Assembly (NCBI RefSeq): GCF_900101605.1
Contig: NZ_FMUR01000012.1
Location: 1-64,000, forward strand
Origin: Butyrivibrio hungatei
GTDB lineage: Bacteria > Bacillota > Clostridia > Lachnospirales > Lachnospiraceae
Direction: 5' to 3'
Length of the DNA: 64,000 bases
The notes below the pieces were generated by a model. The model did not search any database, was not told where the DNA came from, and was given only the letters and a program-made list of their open reading frames with translations. Made by a program: the position numbers and the translations under genes. How positions within the stretch are numbered: the stretch's first letter is position 1; the number at the start of each line of letters is the position of its first letter. Shown here in pieces: positions 8,040 to 16,167 of the stretch.

Positions 8040-9815
8040 ATGAAAAGGAAAGTGAGAGTAGCAATAAGTTTTTTGGCGGCAGCAGTCATGCTGATTTTGC
8101 AGGGCATGGCAATAAAGGCAGCAGAACCCAATAATGAGAAAGCTCTTTTAAACCCGTATGAATTAGTACAGACGGAGATAATGGAAAACGGTGGAGGTTT
8201 CTATGAGGATGATATATCATATTCGCCAATCTCAGGTTCAAAGATACTGAAAGCAGAGAATGTGGATTTTTCAAAGGGGCTTGTCGGCATAGAAGTGACG
8301 GCAAGGACAAGATGGGGCGGTTCAGAAATTTATGTATATATAGATGATCCGAAGAGCGAGCCTATCGCAAGAATACTTATCAGAGCTTATTCGTTTAATC
8401 AAAGTACCGGGATTCCGAAAGTAAACGTTTCGGGAGTTCATGATATATATTTTGAGGCGAACAATCCGATAGATATTGCGACATGGAAGGCACTTCCGGG
8501 CAAGATCTACGAAGGCGGCGATGTTCCTCAGATCGATCCGTACAAGGATAATGAGGCGGAAGTTAACTTCGGTACATCGGGAGTAGGGGTAGTTAAGGAC
8601 AAAAGACATACTGTTTTGGTCGATTTTTCTGAAAATGATTTTTTCCTTATGAAGGATGTCAACTTCGAAAAGGGACTAAAGAGCATTACGATTGAGGCAA
8701 GAGCTGAAGATGACGGAATAATCGAGGTTAGAAAAGATTCTCCTGCGGGTGAACTTATCGGCACGATAGAATTTCGTGACACGGATGATTCCTACAAGCC
8801 ATTTGAGGGAGAAATGGCGAACCTTGAAGGAATGCAGAAGATTTATTTTGTTGGGAAAAAAGGAAAATGCAACATTGATACCTGGAGCGCGGCGCCCAGA
8901 AACACCGACAGGCCGCTTCCGACACCCGGTGAAAAGATTAGTCCGTACGGCTATGTCGAAGCAGAGATTGATTTCCCGAGAGAAAATGCCGAGATAGTTG
9001 AAGATAACTGGAACAAGGTTGTATCAATCAAGGAAAACGGATATATCTCAGCCCAAAAAGTAAACTTTAGATATGGCCTTACATCGGTTGTTATTGTTGC
9101 AAAGAGTGAAAAGCCGGCAGCCGTTGAGGTAAGAGAAGGAAGCGTTGACGGAGAACTTCTCGGCGTTATAAAGGTTGAGAATACAGACGGTGAATATCTG
9201 CATTATAGAACCAAAGCTCCTAATATAGAGGGAATACATGACCTTTATTTTGTTTGCAAAGTCGGAAGTTGTATGATCGATAAATGGACAGTCATGAGTA
9301 AGATGATGCCGGTTCCGGGCAATGAGCCTATATCGGGCGGAGAAGAAAATGACGATCCGGAAAAAGAGCAACCTGAGCAACCCGAGAATCCGGACAAACC
9401 TGAATCACCCGAGATCCCGGACAAGCCTGAAATACCTGAGGATCCGGAGAAAACTGAAAATCCGGAAGAACCGGAACAACCTGAGATTCCCGAAGAGCCC
9501 GAACAGCCGGATATTCAGGGCGACTGCAAGCTTGAACTTAAATATTCAAGAGATATCTGGGACGGCGGTTATCAGATAAATTTCAAGATTACCAATATAT
9601 CACAAGAGCAGTCTTCGGGATGGACATTAAAGATTAAAAAGAAATATATAAATGTCGCGCAGAGCTGGTGCACAAATGTGGATGAAGATGGCGAATACTA
9701 CATATTTACGCCTCTCTCCTGGAATGCTGTTCTAAACCCCGGACAGAGCACCGAGTTCGGAATAATCGGAAGCGGCGATGCGAGCGGAGGTTTGGATTAT
9801 TCTTTTAACGATTGA
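8040..9815 (+). CDS. Secreted triple-CBM6-like / CBM2 carbohydrate-binding protein
   Basis: 591 residues, a shorter paralogue of the preceding gene. A signal peptide (MKRKVRVAISFL, cleavage near IKAAE) is followed by three CBM6-like modules beginning near residues 38, 166 and 300. An acidic Pro/Glu linker covers roughly 425-495. A CBM2-like domain from about 496 has WDGGYQINF, SWCTNV and SWN. GGGGG lies 5-10 nt before the ATG. No catalytic domain is seen. The modules are much more diverged than those of the neighbour. Extracellular glycan binding or adhesion is inferred. Confidence 0.85.
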   Translation: MKRKVRVAISFLAAAVMLILQGMAIKAAEPNNEKALLNPYELVQTEIMENGGGFYEDDISYSPISGSKILKAENVDFSKGLVGIEVTARTRWGGSEIYVYIDDPKSEPIARILIRAYSFNQSTGIPKVNVSGVHDIYFEANNPIDIATWKALPGKIYEGGDVPQIDPYKDNEAEVNFGTSGVGVVKDKRHTVLVDFSENDFFLMKDVNFEKGLKSITIEARAEDDGIIEVRKDSPAGELIGTIEFRDTDDSYKPFEGEMANLEGMQKIYFVGKKGKCNIDTWSAAPRNTDRPLPTPGEKISPYGYVEAEIDFPRENAEIVEDNWNKVVSIKENGYISAQKVNFRYGLTSVVIVAKSEKPAAVEVREGSVDGELLGVIKVENTDGEYLHYRTKAPNIEGIHDLYFVCKVGSCMIDKWTVMSKMMPVPGNEPISGGEENDDPEKEQPEQPENPDKPESPEIPDKPEIPEDPEKTENPEEPEQPEIPEEPEQPDIQGDCKLELKYSRDIWDGGYQINFKITNISQEQSSGWTLKIKKKYINVAQSWCTNVDEDGEYYIFTPLSWNAVLNPGQSTEFGIIGSGDASGGLDYSFND

Positions 9816-9927
9816 GCAAAACGTTGAGTGATAAGAATAACTGATTGCAAACTATAACATTCATGAATTATGCAGCTTGTGCTTTGTATGATAAGATTTG
9901 AACATCATAAAGCACTGAGCTGACCGG

Positions 9928-9967
9928 AAAGCCGGAGGTTTCAATAAAATGAAGCCTCCGGCTTTCG
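9928..9967 (+). terminator. Terminator-like hairpin after the second CBM gene
   Basis: AAAGCCGGAGG with CCTCCGGCTTT forms an 11-bp stem, extended by TTTC/GAAG pairing. The T-rich tail is weak (CGTTGTC). Just upstream, 9873-9921 holds a second long interrupted hairpin (CAGCT, GTGCTTT and TATGAT paired with ATCATA, AAGCAC and AGCTG) with no T-run. Confidence 0.65.
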
Positions 9968-10016
9968 TTGTCTATAACGGGAGCACAATAATTAATAGTT
10001 GAGGAGGAAAAAGTAA

Positions 10017-10970
10017 TTGGTTACAAAACAACTAAAGAAGATCAGCCCCATCATATCGGTGATATTTACGTTGCTGATCCAGGTTGCGGTGCCGAACTCG
10101 GCAAAACAGCCTGATGCAAAAGGGCCGTTCTTTACATACTTTCTTTATATAGTAGGAGCATTATTCATAGGTTTATATGTAGCTTCCTTCTTTAATAAAA
10201 TGACAGACGAATATCTTTTAAAAAGCGGGCCGCTACTCGCAGGAGGAGCACAGCTGCTAAACTTCATAAATCTTATATGCAGTAAATTTGCGCTTCTTCC
10301 GGTTCTCTTTTTCCCGTCTCTGGACAGGGTGTTTGCGGTATTCGTAAATGACAGAGCGCTCATGCTTGAATGCATAGTATCATCCGGAAAGCTGTTGATA
10401 ATAGGATTTGCGGTCGGAGCGGCGCTTGGATTTACAACGGGAATACTTATAGGATTCAACAAGAATGTTGCTTATTGGATCAATCCTTTGACCAAGATAA
10501 TCGGACCTATTCCTGCAACATCATGGTCACCGCTCGTGCTTTCACTTTTTAGCACATCTTATCAGGCGGCGGTATTCATGATAGCACTGTCGGTGTGGTT
10601 TCCGATAACTGTCATGACAAGTAACGGAATACAGAATGTTCAACAGACTTATTTTGAGGTTGCGGATACTTTGGGAGCAAATAAGTTATATAAAATCTTC
10701 AAAGTCGGAATTCCTGCGGCGCTTCCCAACGTGTTCCTCGGCTTTTTTTATGCGACGACAGGCTCGTTTGTAACACTTGTGACAGCCGAGATGTTCGGTT
10801 GTAAATCGGGAATCGGCTGGTATCTTAACTGGCAAAAGAGCATGATGCTGTATGCCAACGTTTACGCGGGACTGATACTTCTTGCGGTATTGTGTAACCT
10901 GATAATCACTCTTTTATTCAGGATCAAGGACAGACTGCTTGGATGGCAGAAGGGAGTAATTAAATGGTAG
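10017..10970 (+). CDS. NitT/TauT-type ABC transporter permease
   Basis: 317 residues and about seven hydrophobic segments. The BPD_transp_1 EAA-type loop reads EVADTLGANKLYKIFKVGIP near residues 219-238. The start is TTG at 10017, with GAGGAGG at 10001-10007 and 9-nt spacing; no better ATG exists nearby. The stop overlaps the start of the ATPase gene by 7 nt. It forms the membrane channel of an importer with the next two genes. The substrate is not shown by the sequence; the family includes sulfonate, taurine, nitrate, thiamine-precursor and some metal-chelate carriers. Confidence 0.88.
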   Translation: MVTKQLKKISPIISVIFTLLIQVAVPNSAKQPDAKGPFFTYFLYIVGALFIGLYVASFFNKMTDEYLLKSGPLLAGGAQLLNFINLICSKFALLPVLFFPSLDRVFAVFVNDRALMLECIVSSGKLLIIGFAVGAALGFTTGILIGFNKNVAYWINPLTKIIGPIPATSWSPLVLSLFSTSYQAAVFMIALSVWFPITVMTSNGIQNVQQTYFEVADTLGANKLYKIFKVGIPAALPNVFLGFFYATTGSFVTLVTAEMFGCKSGIGWYLNWQKSMMLYANVYAGLILLAVLCNLIITLLFRIKDRLLGWQKGVIKW

Positions 10971-11743
10971 GAGAGATAAAAATTGAAAACGTATCCAAGA
11001 GTTTTACAAATCCTGACGGAAGTGTTGTAAATGCTCTGAATGGAGTAAACCTTGATATTGAACCCGGATCTTTTATATCGCTTATAGGCCCGTCGGGGTG
11101 CGGAAAGACAACACTCCTGCGAGCTATTGCGGGACTTGGACTTGCAGATGAAGGAACGGTATTTCTTGACGGAGAGCCTGTTACGGCACCGGGGCATGAG
11201 AGAGGATTTGCTTTTCAGCAGGCAAATCTTTATCCGTGGCTTTCTATTGAAAACAATATCGCTTTTGGCCTGAGGGCGAGAGGGATATATAAAGAGAAAA
11301 AAGAAGATGTAAAAGAATATATAGAAATGGTCGGGCTTACGGGCTTTGAAAATTCCTATCCGCACCAGCTGTCGGGTGGAATGAACCAGAGAGCGTCGCT
11401 TGCAAGAGCGCTTGTGGGACATCCGAAAGTTCTTTTGCTTGATGAGCCGCTCGGTGCGCTGGATGCATTCACAAGAATGAATATGCAGGATGAGATCTTA
11501 AAGATATGGAAGGATCAGAAGATGACGATGATCATGGTGACACACGATGTTGACGAGGCTGTTTATCTGTCTGACAAAGTTGTCATAATGACGCCAAGAC
11601 CTGCGAAGATCGAGCAGGTGCTTGATATAGAACTTGGAAGACCAAGAGCGAGAGGAGGAACGGACTTTATCAAATACAGAACGAAGATTCTGGAAATTCT
11701 GAACTATGCCGGAGAGAACAAAGAGCCGGAGTATTATTTGTAA
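10964..11743 (+). CDS. NitT/TauT-type ABC transporter ATP-binding protein
   Basis: 259 residues with Walker A GPSGCGKTT near 42-50, Q-loop FAFQQAN, signature LSGGMNQR, Walker B VLLLDEP and the switch His in MVTHDVDEA. This matches the SsuB/TauB group. ATG 10964 lies within the end of the permease gene, indicating translational coupling. It energises import by the adjacent permease, in the cytoplasm. Confidence 0.93.
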   Translation: MVGEIKIENVSKSFTNPDGSVVNALNGVNLDIEPGSFISLIGPSGCGKTTLLRAIAGLGLADEGTVFLDGEPVTAPGHERGFAFQQANLYPWLSIENNIAFGLRARGIYKEKKEDVKEYIEMVGLTGFENSYPHQLSGGMNQRASLARALVGHPKVLLLDEPLGALDAFTRMNMQDEILKIWKDQKMTMIMVTHDVDEAVYLSDKVVIMTPRPAKIEQVLDIELGRPRARGGTDFIKYRTKILEILNYAGENKEPEYYL

Positions 11744-11762
11744 TTTTTTAAGGAGAAAAGAA

Positions 11763-12833
11763 ATGAAAAAGGTAATTGCAAGTGTTTTGGCTTTGACCAT
11801 GACAGCGGCACTGCTTGTAGGCTGCGGTGCTAAATCAGAAAAGAGCGAAGGAGGAGAAGAACTTACCGTAAAGATTCTTAATAACAAAGAAAGCTTGTGT
11901 CTTGCACCGGTTCATATAGCTATCATAAACGGCTATTTTGACGAGGAATTCGAAGCAATCGGGCAGAAGTATGAAGTTGTAACTTCCAATATAGATACGA
12001 TCACGGAGCAGATAACAAGTGGTGAGATCAATGCAGGCTACGGACTTACCGGTACGCTCATGCAGCCTATATCAAACGGACTTTCAATCTCTTTTGTGAC
12101 AGGACTTCACAGAGGATGTACAAAGTTCTATTCAAAGAACGGCTCGGGCGTAAATTCCCTTGAAGATCTTAAGGGCAAGACAATAGGTGTTGCTTCGTTG
12201 TCGGATTCTGCGCCGATTCAGCTTAAGAGAAAGCTGTTCAGCTTAGGATTTAAGGTAAACGGAAGTGATGCTGATATCCAGTTTGTGACATATGCGATGA
12301 CAGACCTTCCGACAGCGCTTGATAACGGTGCCGTAGATGCGATCGGAATTCACGATCCCGTGGCATACAACGCAGAGAAGAACTATGACTTTATCAAGAT
12401 ACTTGATATCGGTGAGGACGAGGTCTTTTCAAAGGAATATTGCTGCCAGGCTTATGTATCACAGGAGCTTATAGCAAAGAATCCAAAGGGTGCAACTGCG
12501 TATGCAAGAGCAATCCAGAAGGCAGCAGCTTTCGTTCAGGCACTTCCCGAGGAAGCGGCAAGACTTCAGGTTGAGAACGGATATATGCCTTCAGAGAGCG
12601 AAGAGGACATCGCAAGATACGGCGAGATCCTTGCAAGTCTTAATTATGAGCCTTCTGTAAAGCTTGGAAGAGAGACATTTAAGGCATCATTCGACGATCT
12701 TCAGAAGACGGGCGATCTTGACGCTTCGCTCAATGCGGATGAATTTACAAAGACTGTTTTCCCAGATCTTGAGGGAGTTCCTGAGTCATTTACTTATGAT
12801 CCTTCAAGCAAGAAATTTACTGAAAACAGCTAA
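11763..12833 (+). CDS. ABC transporter substrate-binding lipoprotein (NMT1/SsuA-like)
   Basis: 356 residues. ATG 11763 is preferred over an upstream in-frame codon at 11706 because AAGGAGAAAAG precedes it and it begins a clean lipoprotein signal ending in LLVGCG. The mature part has the family's opening (LAPVHIAIINGYF) and the internal GKTIGVASL and GAVDAIGIHDP segments. It carries several Cys residues (ESLCLAP, HRGCTKF, EYCCQAY), which is unusual for a plain sulfonate binder. It delivers an unknown ligand to the upstream permease from the outer face of the membrane. Confidence 0.85.
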   Translation: MKKVIASVLALTMTAALLVGCGAKSEKSEGGEELTVKILNNKESLCLAPVHIAIINGYFDEEFEAIGQKYEVVTSNIDTITEQITSGEINAGYGLTGTLMQPISNGLSISFVTGLHRGCTKFYSKNGSGVNSLEDLKGKTIGVASLSDSAPIQLKRKLFSLGFKVNGSDADIQFVTYAMTDLPTALDNGAVDAIGIHDPVAYNAEKNYDFIKILDIGEDEVFSKEYCCQAYVSQELIAKNPKGATAYARAIQKAAAFVQALPEEAARLQVENGYMPSESEEDIARYGEILASLNYEPSVKLGRETFKASFDDLQKTGDLDASLNADEFTKTVFPDLEGVPESFTYDPSSKKFTENS

Positions 12834-12862
12834 GACAAAAAATGGACCGGGAGATTATTACT

Positions 12863-13276
12863 ATGAGATCAAAAGTGATTGTAAATATTTTAAGAGTGCT
12901 TATTCTTGCATTTGTGATAGTTGGTTTATTTACGTTTGCACATGTTTGCGGTGATATGGGAGATATGGAAGCAAAGTGTCATAAGACTAGAGCTCTCGCC
13001 ATTGCGGCGAGTATAGTTCTTGCGATTCTGGCGGCGGTACAGATTTTTGCCAAGAAACTGCTTGTGGAAAAAGTTATATCAGTAATCCAGATTGTGGGCG
13101 GAATCTTTATTGCACTCCTTCCCGGAGTTATAGCACCTGTGTGCGATATGAAGAGCATGCACTGCTACGTTTACACAAGACCTTTTCTTGTGATTGTTGG
13201 CATTGTACTTGCCGGAGTAGCGGTTGTTGATTTTATTATAAGGGGAAAAAAGAATGGGAACCCTTCAAAGATTTGA
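12863..13276 (+). CDS. DUF4418-family membrane protein
   Basis: 137 residues and about four transmembrane segments. ATG 12863 has GGGAG at 12849-12853, while the upstream in-frame ATG at 12842 lacks a ribosome site. Predicted outward loops are rich in potential metal ligands: HVCGDMGDMEAKCHK after the first segment and VCDMKSMHCY near the third. This Cys/Met/His pattern matches the DUF4418 family as I know it; its function is not established. The gene overlaps the following permease by 23 nt, so it belongs to that operon. Confidence 0.75.
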   Translation: MRSKVIVNILRVLILAFVIVGLFTFAHVCGDMGDMEAKCHKTRALAIAASIVLAILAAVQIFAKKLLVEKVISVIQIVGGIFIALLPGVIAPVCDMKSMHCYVYTRPFLVIVGIVLAGVAVVDFIIRGKKNGNPSKI

Positions 13277-14444
13277 TAAATTAGATAAGTTGGTTTTCAA
13301 AAGCATATCCTCAAAACTATATCGCAGCATCGGCCTGATTCTTATCGGGCTGGTGCTGTCCTTTGCAATGGTGATTATTTCTCTTACCGCGTTCGGCATG
13401 GCTCACGGAAGTCAGAATGCCGCACAGCGCATGGGAGCGGATATAATCGTGACACCCAAAGGACACGGCGATGATATGGAGGGGATTCTTTTGACCACGA
13501 AAAAGAGTTTTTTCTATATGGACAGTTCTGTCATTGACGGCATCAGAGAGGTTGAAGGCGTAGAAACGGCGTCGCCGCAGACATTTCTTATGACACTTGA
13601 GTCATCTTGCTGCGATCAGCCTGTTCAGATAATTGGAATCGATATGGATTCGGATTTTGTCGTGACACCGTGGATCGACAGGAAGTATATAAGGTCGCTT
13701 GAAGAAGGTGCGCTTATTGCCGGAAGCAAGGTGAATGTGACAAGCGGGACATTTAAGATGTTTGGAAAAGAATACCCTGTTGCGGCAACTCTTGATGAGA
13801 GCGGATCTTCCATGGATGCGACTGTTTTTGTGAGCAGAAATCTTATCGGCGAGATCATGGAAAATGCGCAAAATGCGGGGCAGGGCGTTATCGCTGAAGT
13901 CAATTCCAAAGACGTATCTGCGGTCTGTGTGAAAGTTGCGGATAAAGATAAGGTTTCAAGGGTTGTTGCGGGGCTTTCAAGGCTTCAAAACGTCGATATA
14001 GTTACTGCAGAGAGCGTGTCTTCAAAGCTCTTTTCAGGCCTTAAAGACACATACATCGTCTATGCGGTTGTGATCGTGCTCATGGTAATTATCAGCATTG
14101 TTTTACTGTTCATAATTCATTACATCACACTAAATGACAGGAAAAAAGAAGTTGAGATACTTAGGACGATTGGAATCAGTAGGAAGAAGATCGGAGCGTT
14201 CCTTATGCGCGAAGTATTGTGGACAGCGTTTCCCGGCGCGCTTATAGGTACAGCGTTTGGATTCCTTTCATTTGTTGTGATGCTGCAGCTTATTGAGGCG
14301 GCTACGAAGATTCCTTTTACCGCGCCGTATATCGGTGAAGAAGTTGCGGTTGTGGCTGTGTCATTTTTGCTTACCACGGTGCTTGGGCCGCTGTGCGCGT
14401 TGTTTAGCATAAAGAAGCTGTGCCCGGAGAATGTGTATTTGTGA
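13254..14444 (+). CDS. FtsX/MacB-like ABC transporter permease
   Basis: 396 residues. One N-terminal transmembrane helix (about 22-46) is followed by a large extracytoplasmic MacB-PCD-like domain (about 55-255) and three C-terminal helices with FtsX topology. The hallmark cytoplasmic loop RKKEVEILRTIGISRKKIG lies near 297-315. The extracytoplasmic part contains ESSCCDQPV. It overlaps the DUF4418 gene and is followed by its ATPase. This class moves lipoproteins, peptides or signals across or out of the membrane rather than importing solutes. Confidence 0.85.
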   Translation: MGTLQRFDKLDKLVFKSISSKLYRSIGLILIGLVLSFAMVIISLTAFGMAHGSQNAAQRMGADIIVTPKGHGDDMEGILLTTKKSFFYMDSSVIDGIREVEGVETASPQTFLMTLESSCCDQPVQIIGIDMDSDFVVTPWIDRKYIRSLEEGALIAGSKVNVTSGTFKMFGKEYPVAATLDESGSSMDATVFVSRNLIGEIMENAQNAGQGVIAEVNSKDVSAVCVKVADKDKVSRVVAGLSRLQNVDIVTAESVSSKLFSGLKDTYIVYAVVIVLMVIISIVLLFIIHYITLNDRKKEVEILRTIGISRKKIGAFLMREVLWTAFPGALIGTAFGFLSFVVMLQLIEAATKIPFTAPYIGEEVAVVAVSFLLTTVLGPLCALFSIKKLCPENVYL

Positions 14445-14481
14445 GGTGCACTGATAATAATATCGTTTCGGAGAAATAAGT

Positions 14482-15273
14482 ATGGATATCAGATTGGATG
14501 CGATAATTAAAAAGTATAAGAGAGATAAGCGTGAATTTACGGTTCTCGATAATATCAGCGTAACATTGCCGCAGGGGAAGTTCACGGTTATAAGCGGAGA
14601 CAGCGGCGTCGGGAAGAGCACACTCCTTAATATAGTGGCAGGTCTCAGTAAACCTACGGAAGGCAAGGTGTATTACGGGGAAAAGGAGATTACGGCGCTC
14701 GGAGATGAAGAACTGGCGAAGTTAAGGACCGGCTTTATGGGCGTTATGACGCAGAACTGCGAGCTTATCCCTTATCTTACTCTCATTGAAAATCTAAAAC
14801 TTGCATATGATATAAGTGCCAAAGGTGGAAAAAATAAAAATCTTATTGGTGATGGCACTGGCGATAGCGATGACACTAGCGATAATATCGGTAATGGAGA
14901 AAACATTAGCAATGGTAATAACACTGGCAAAGGCAATAAAACTGGCAAGGAGTCGCCTGAGGGAGAGGAACCTACAAGCTTTTCGGCGGAGCTTCTTGAC
15001 GCCCTTGGGTTAAGTCAGCTCCGGAACGAGTATCCGTCGAGTCTTTCGAGCGGCGAGATAAAGCGTGCCGCAATTGCAAGAACGCTTATTACAAAGCCTG
15101 ATCTCATAATCATGGATGAGCCAACCGCAAATCTTGACCGCAAAAACGTCAGGGCGGTTCTTCAACTCCTAAAGCGTTTCAGCACGCAGGGAAGTACCGT
15201 TATCATAAGCTCCCACGAGCAGGAAGCTATTGCGGAAGCTGACTTCAAATATGAACTTGAACATACTACTTGA
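14482..15273 (+). CDS. LolD/MacB-type ABC ATPase with a low-complexity insertion
   Basis: 263 residues. Walker A is GDSGVGKST near 41-49, the Q-loop MTQNCELIP near 94, the signature LSSGEIKRAA near 189, Walker B LIIMDEPTANLD near 211 and the switch SSHEQEA near 251. Between Q-loop and signature, about residues 114-165 are an Asn/Gly/Lys/Asp-rich stretch that normal family members lack. It looks like expansion of a short AAT/GGC-type DNA repeat. The ABC motifs are otherwise intact. It pairs with the upstream FtsX-like permease. Confidence 0.85.
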   Translation: MDIRLDAIIKKYKRDKREFTVLDNISVTLPQGKFTVISGDSGVGKSTLLNIVAGLSKPTEGKVYYGEKEITALGDEELAKLRTGFMGVMTQNCELIPYLTLIENLKLAYDISAKGGKNKNLIGDGTGDSDDTSDNIGNGENISNGNNTGKGNKTGKESPEGEEPTSFSAELLDALGLSQLRNEYPSSLSSGEIKRAAIARTLITKPDLIIMDEPTANLDRKNVRAVLQLLKRFSTQGSTVIISSHEQEAIAEADFKYELEHTT

Positions 15274-15315
15274 TTTATAAAAAATAAGGGTAATACCATT
15301 TAATACGGATAATAC

Positions 15316-15339
15316 AAAACGGCTTTCGGGCCGTTTTTT
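15316..15339 (+). terminator. Rho-independent terminator of the ABC operon
   Basis: AAAACGGC, loop TTTCGG, GCCGTTTTTT. A short GC stem followed by a run of six T, 43 nt after the ATPase stop. Confidence 0.85.
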
Positions 15340-15410
15340 GCATGTTTTCTATAGTTCAGCATCTTTTTTCTTTCTACGCTTTTTACAGAGCAGCGATTTC
15401 TTCACAAAGT

Positions 15411-15446
15411 ATGCCTTACATTAAGGATTTGCTCTTCTTAAGGCAT
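15411..15446. repeat. Lone 36-nt dyad with ATGCCTTA/TAAGGCAT arms
   Basis: Exactly 36 nt from ATGCCTTA to TAAGGCAT, the same size as the array units but with a third arm sequence. A related but decayed half (ATGCCTTGCATCAAG) begins at 15481. Confidence 0.6.
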
Positions 15447-15532
15447 ATTTTTCACATTTTAGCGAATTGTCTTCTACATGATGCCTTGCATCAAGCTTTT
15501 TTTAGAATTTGAGTGCATAACAGAGAATACAC

Positions 15533-15793
15533 ATGACCCTTCTGGGCAAAAAGCGGATAAAGGGTCATGAGAATTGTGGAAATTTGAGTGCATAACAGAG
15601 AGTACACATGACCCATTTGGGCAAAAAGTGGCGAAAAGGTCATGTGAATTGTAGAAATCTGGGCGCATAACAGAGAGTACACATGACCTTTTTGGGGGAA
15701 AAGAGTAGAACAGGTCATATGTCCCGTGGAAAATTAAATGCAGAACCAAGAGTATGTATGACCCATTTGAGCAAAAAGCAGCTAACAGGTCAT
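15533..15793. repeat. Array 3: four 36-nt ATGACC-GGTCAT dyads at an exact 75-bp period
   Basis: Units lie at 15533-15568, 15608-15643, 15683-15718 and 15758-15793. All are 36 nt, all ATGACC...GGTCAT, with start-to-start distances of 75, 75 and 75 bp. Unlike array 1, the 39-nt spacers are also related (a shared GCATAACAGAGAGTACAC, decayed in the last copy), so the whole 75-bp unit was duplicated. The unit middles share GGGCAAAAAG. Short open frames run through the array on both strands but look like by-products of the repeat. Confidence 0.85.
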
Positions 15794-15812
15794 AGGTGCT
15801 TTGGAAAGTGGA

Positions 15813-16065
15813 GTGCACGGATAGCAACATTGCTTCGGAGAAAATGGTGGCAATATCGGATTAGATGCGATAAATGAAAAGTATAAGAGAGAAGCGTGAA
15901 TTTACAGTTCTCGATGATACTTGAGTAGCATTGCCGTAGGGGGATTCACGGTCATAGGTGAATCCGGAAGCATTGAAAGAAGCAAATAAGCGTAGCCATA
16001 GGCATTAGAAGTAGCATACAAGCAAATCCATCGTCGCTGGAAAAGAACACTCCACAATATTCAGG
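15813..16065 (+). pseudogene. Eroded duplicate of the 5' end of the upstream ABC ATPase gene
   Basis: This segment realigns with 14449-14640. Shared runs include CTTCGGAGAAA, GATGCGATAA, AAAAGTATAAGAGAG, AAGCGTGAATTTAC, GTTCTCGAT and CATTGCCG, then after about 65 unrelated nt GTCG...GAACACTCC, corresponding to the Walker A codons. It has stops and frameshifts and no open frame. It begins about 20 nt after the last unit of array 3. The remaining sequence to 16167 shows nothing beyond the leader of the next gene. Confidence 0.75.
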
Positions 16066-16167
16066 TTGTTGACAGAAATAAGAAGAGGGTGTATAAGTGT
16101 ATTAGAATGATTAGTACAGTTTAAAAAACACCTTTGGTGAAATATATTTTTAAGTGAGGAAAGAGAA

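Noticed and set aside
10017-12833. Naming the importer ssuABC, tauABC or thiXYZ
   Set aside because: The family is clear but nothing in the sequence fixes the substrate, and the Cys-rich binding protein argues against a routine sulfonate assignment.
15474-15877. Cys-rich repeat proteins encoded on either strand of array 3
   Set aside because: The frames follow the 75-bp repeat, which is divisible by three and stays open by chance. They have no ribosome site or known domain, and frames on both strands overlap.
15872-15960. A second functional ABC ATPase after array 3
   Set aside because: Stops and indels break every frame, and only the first part of the gene is represented.
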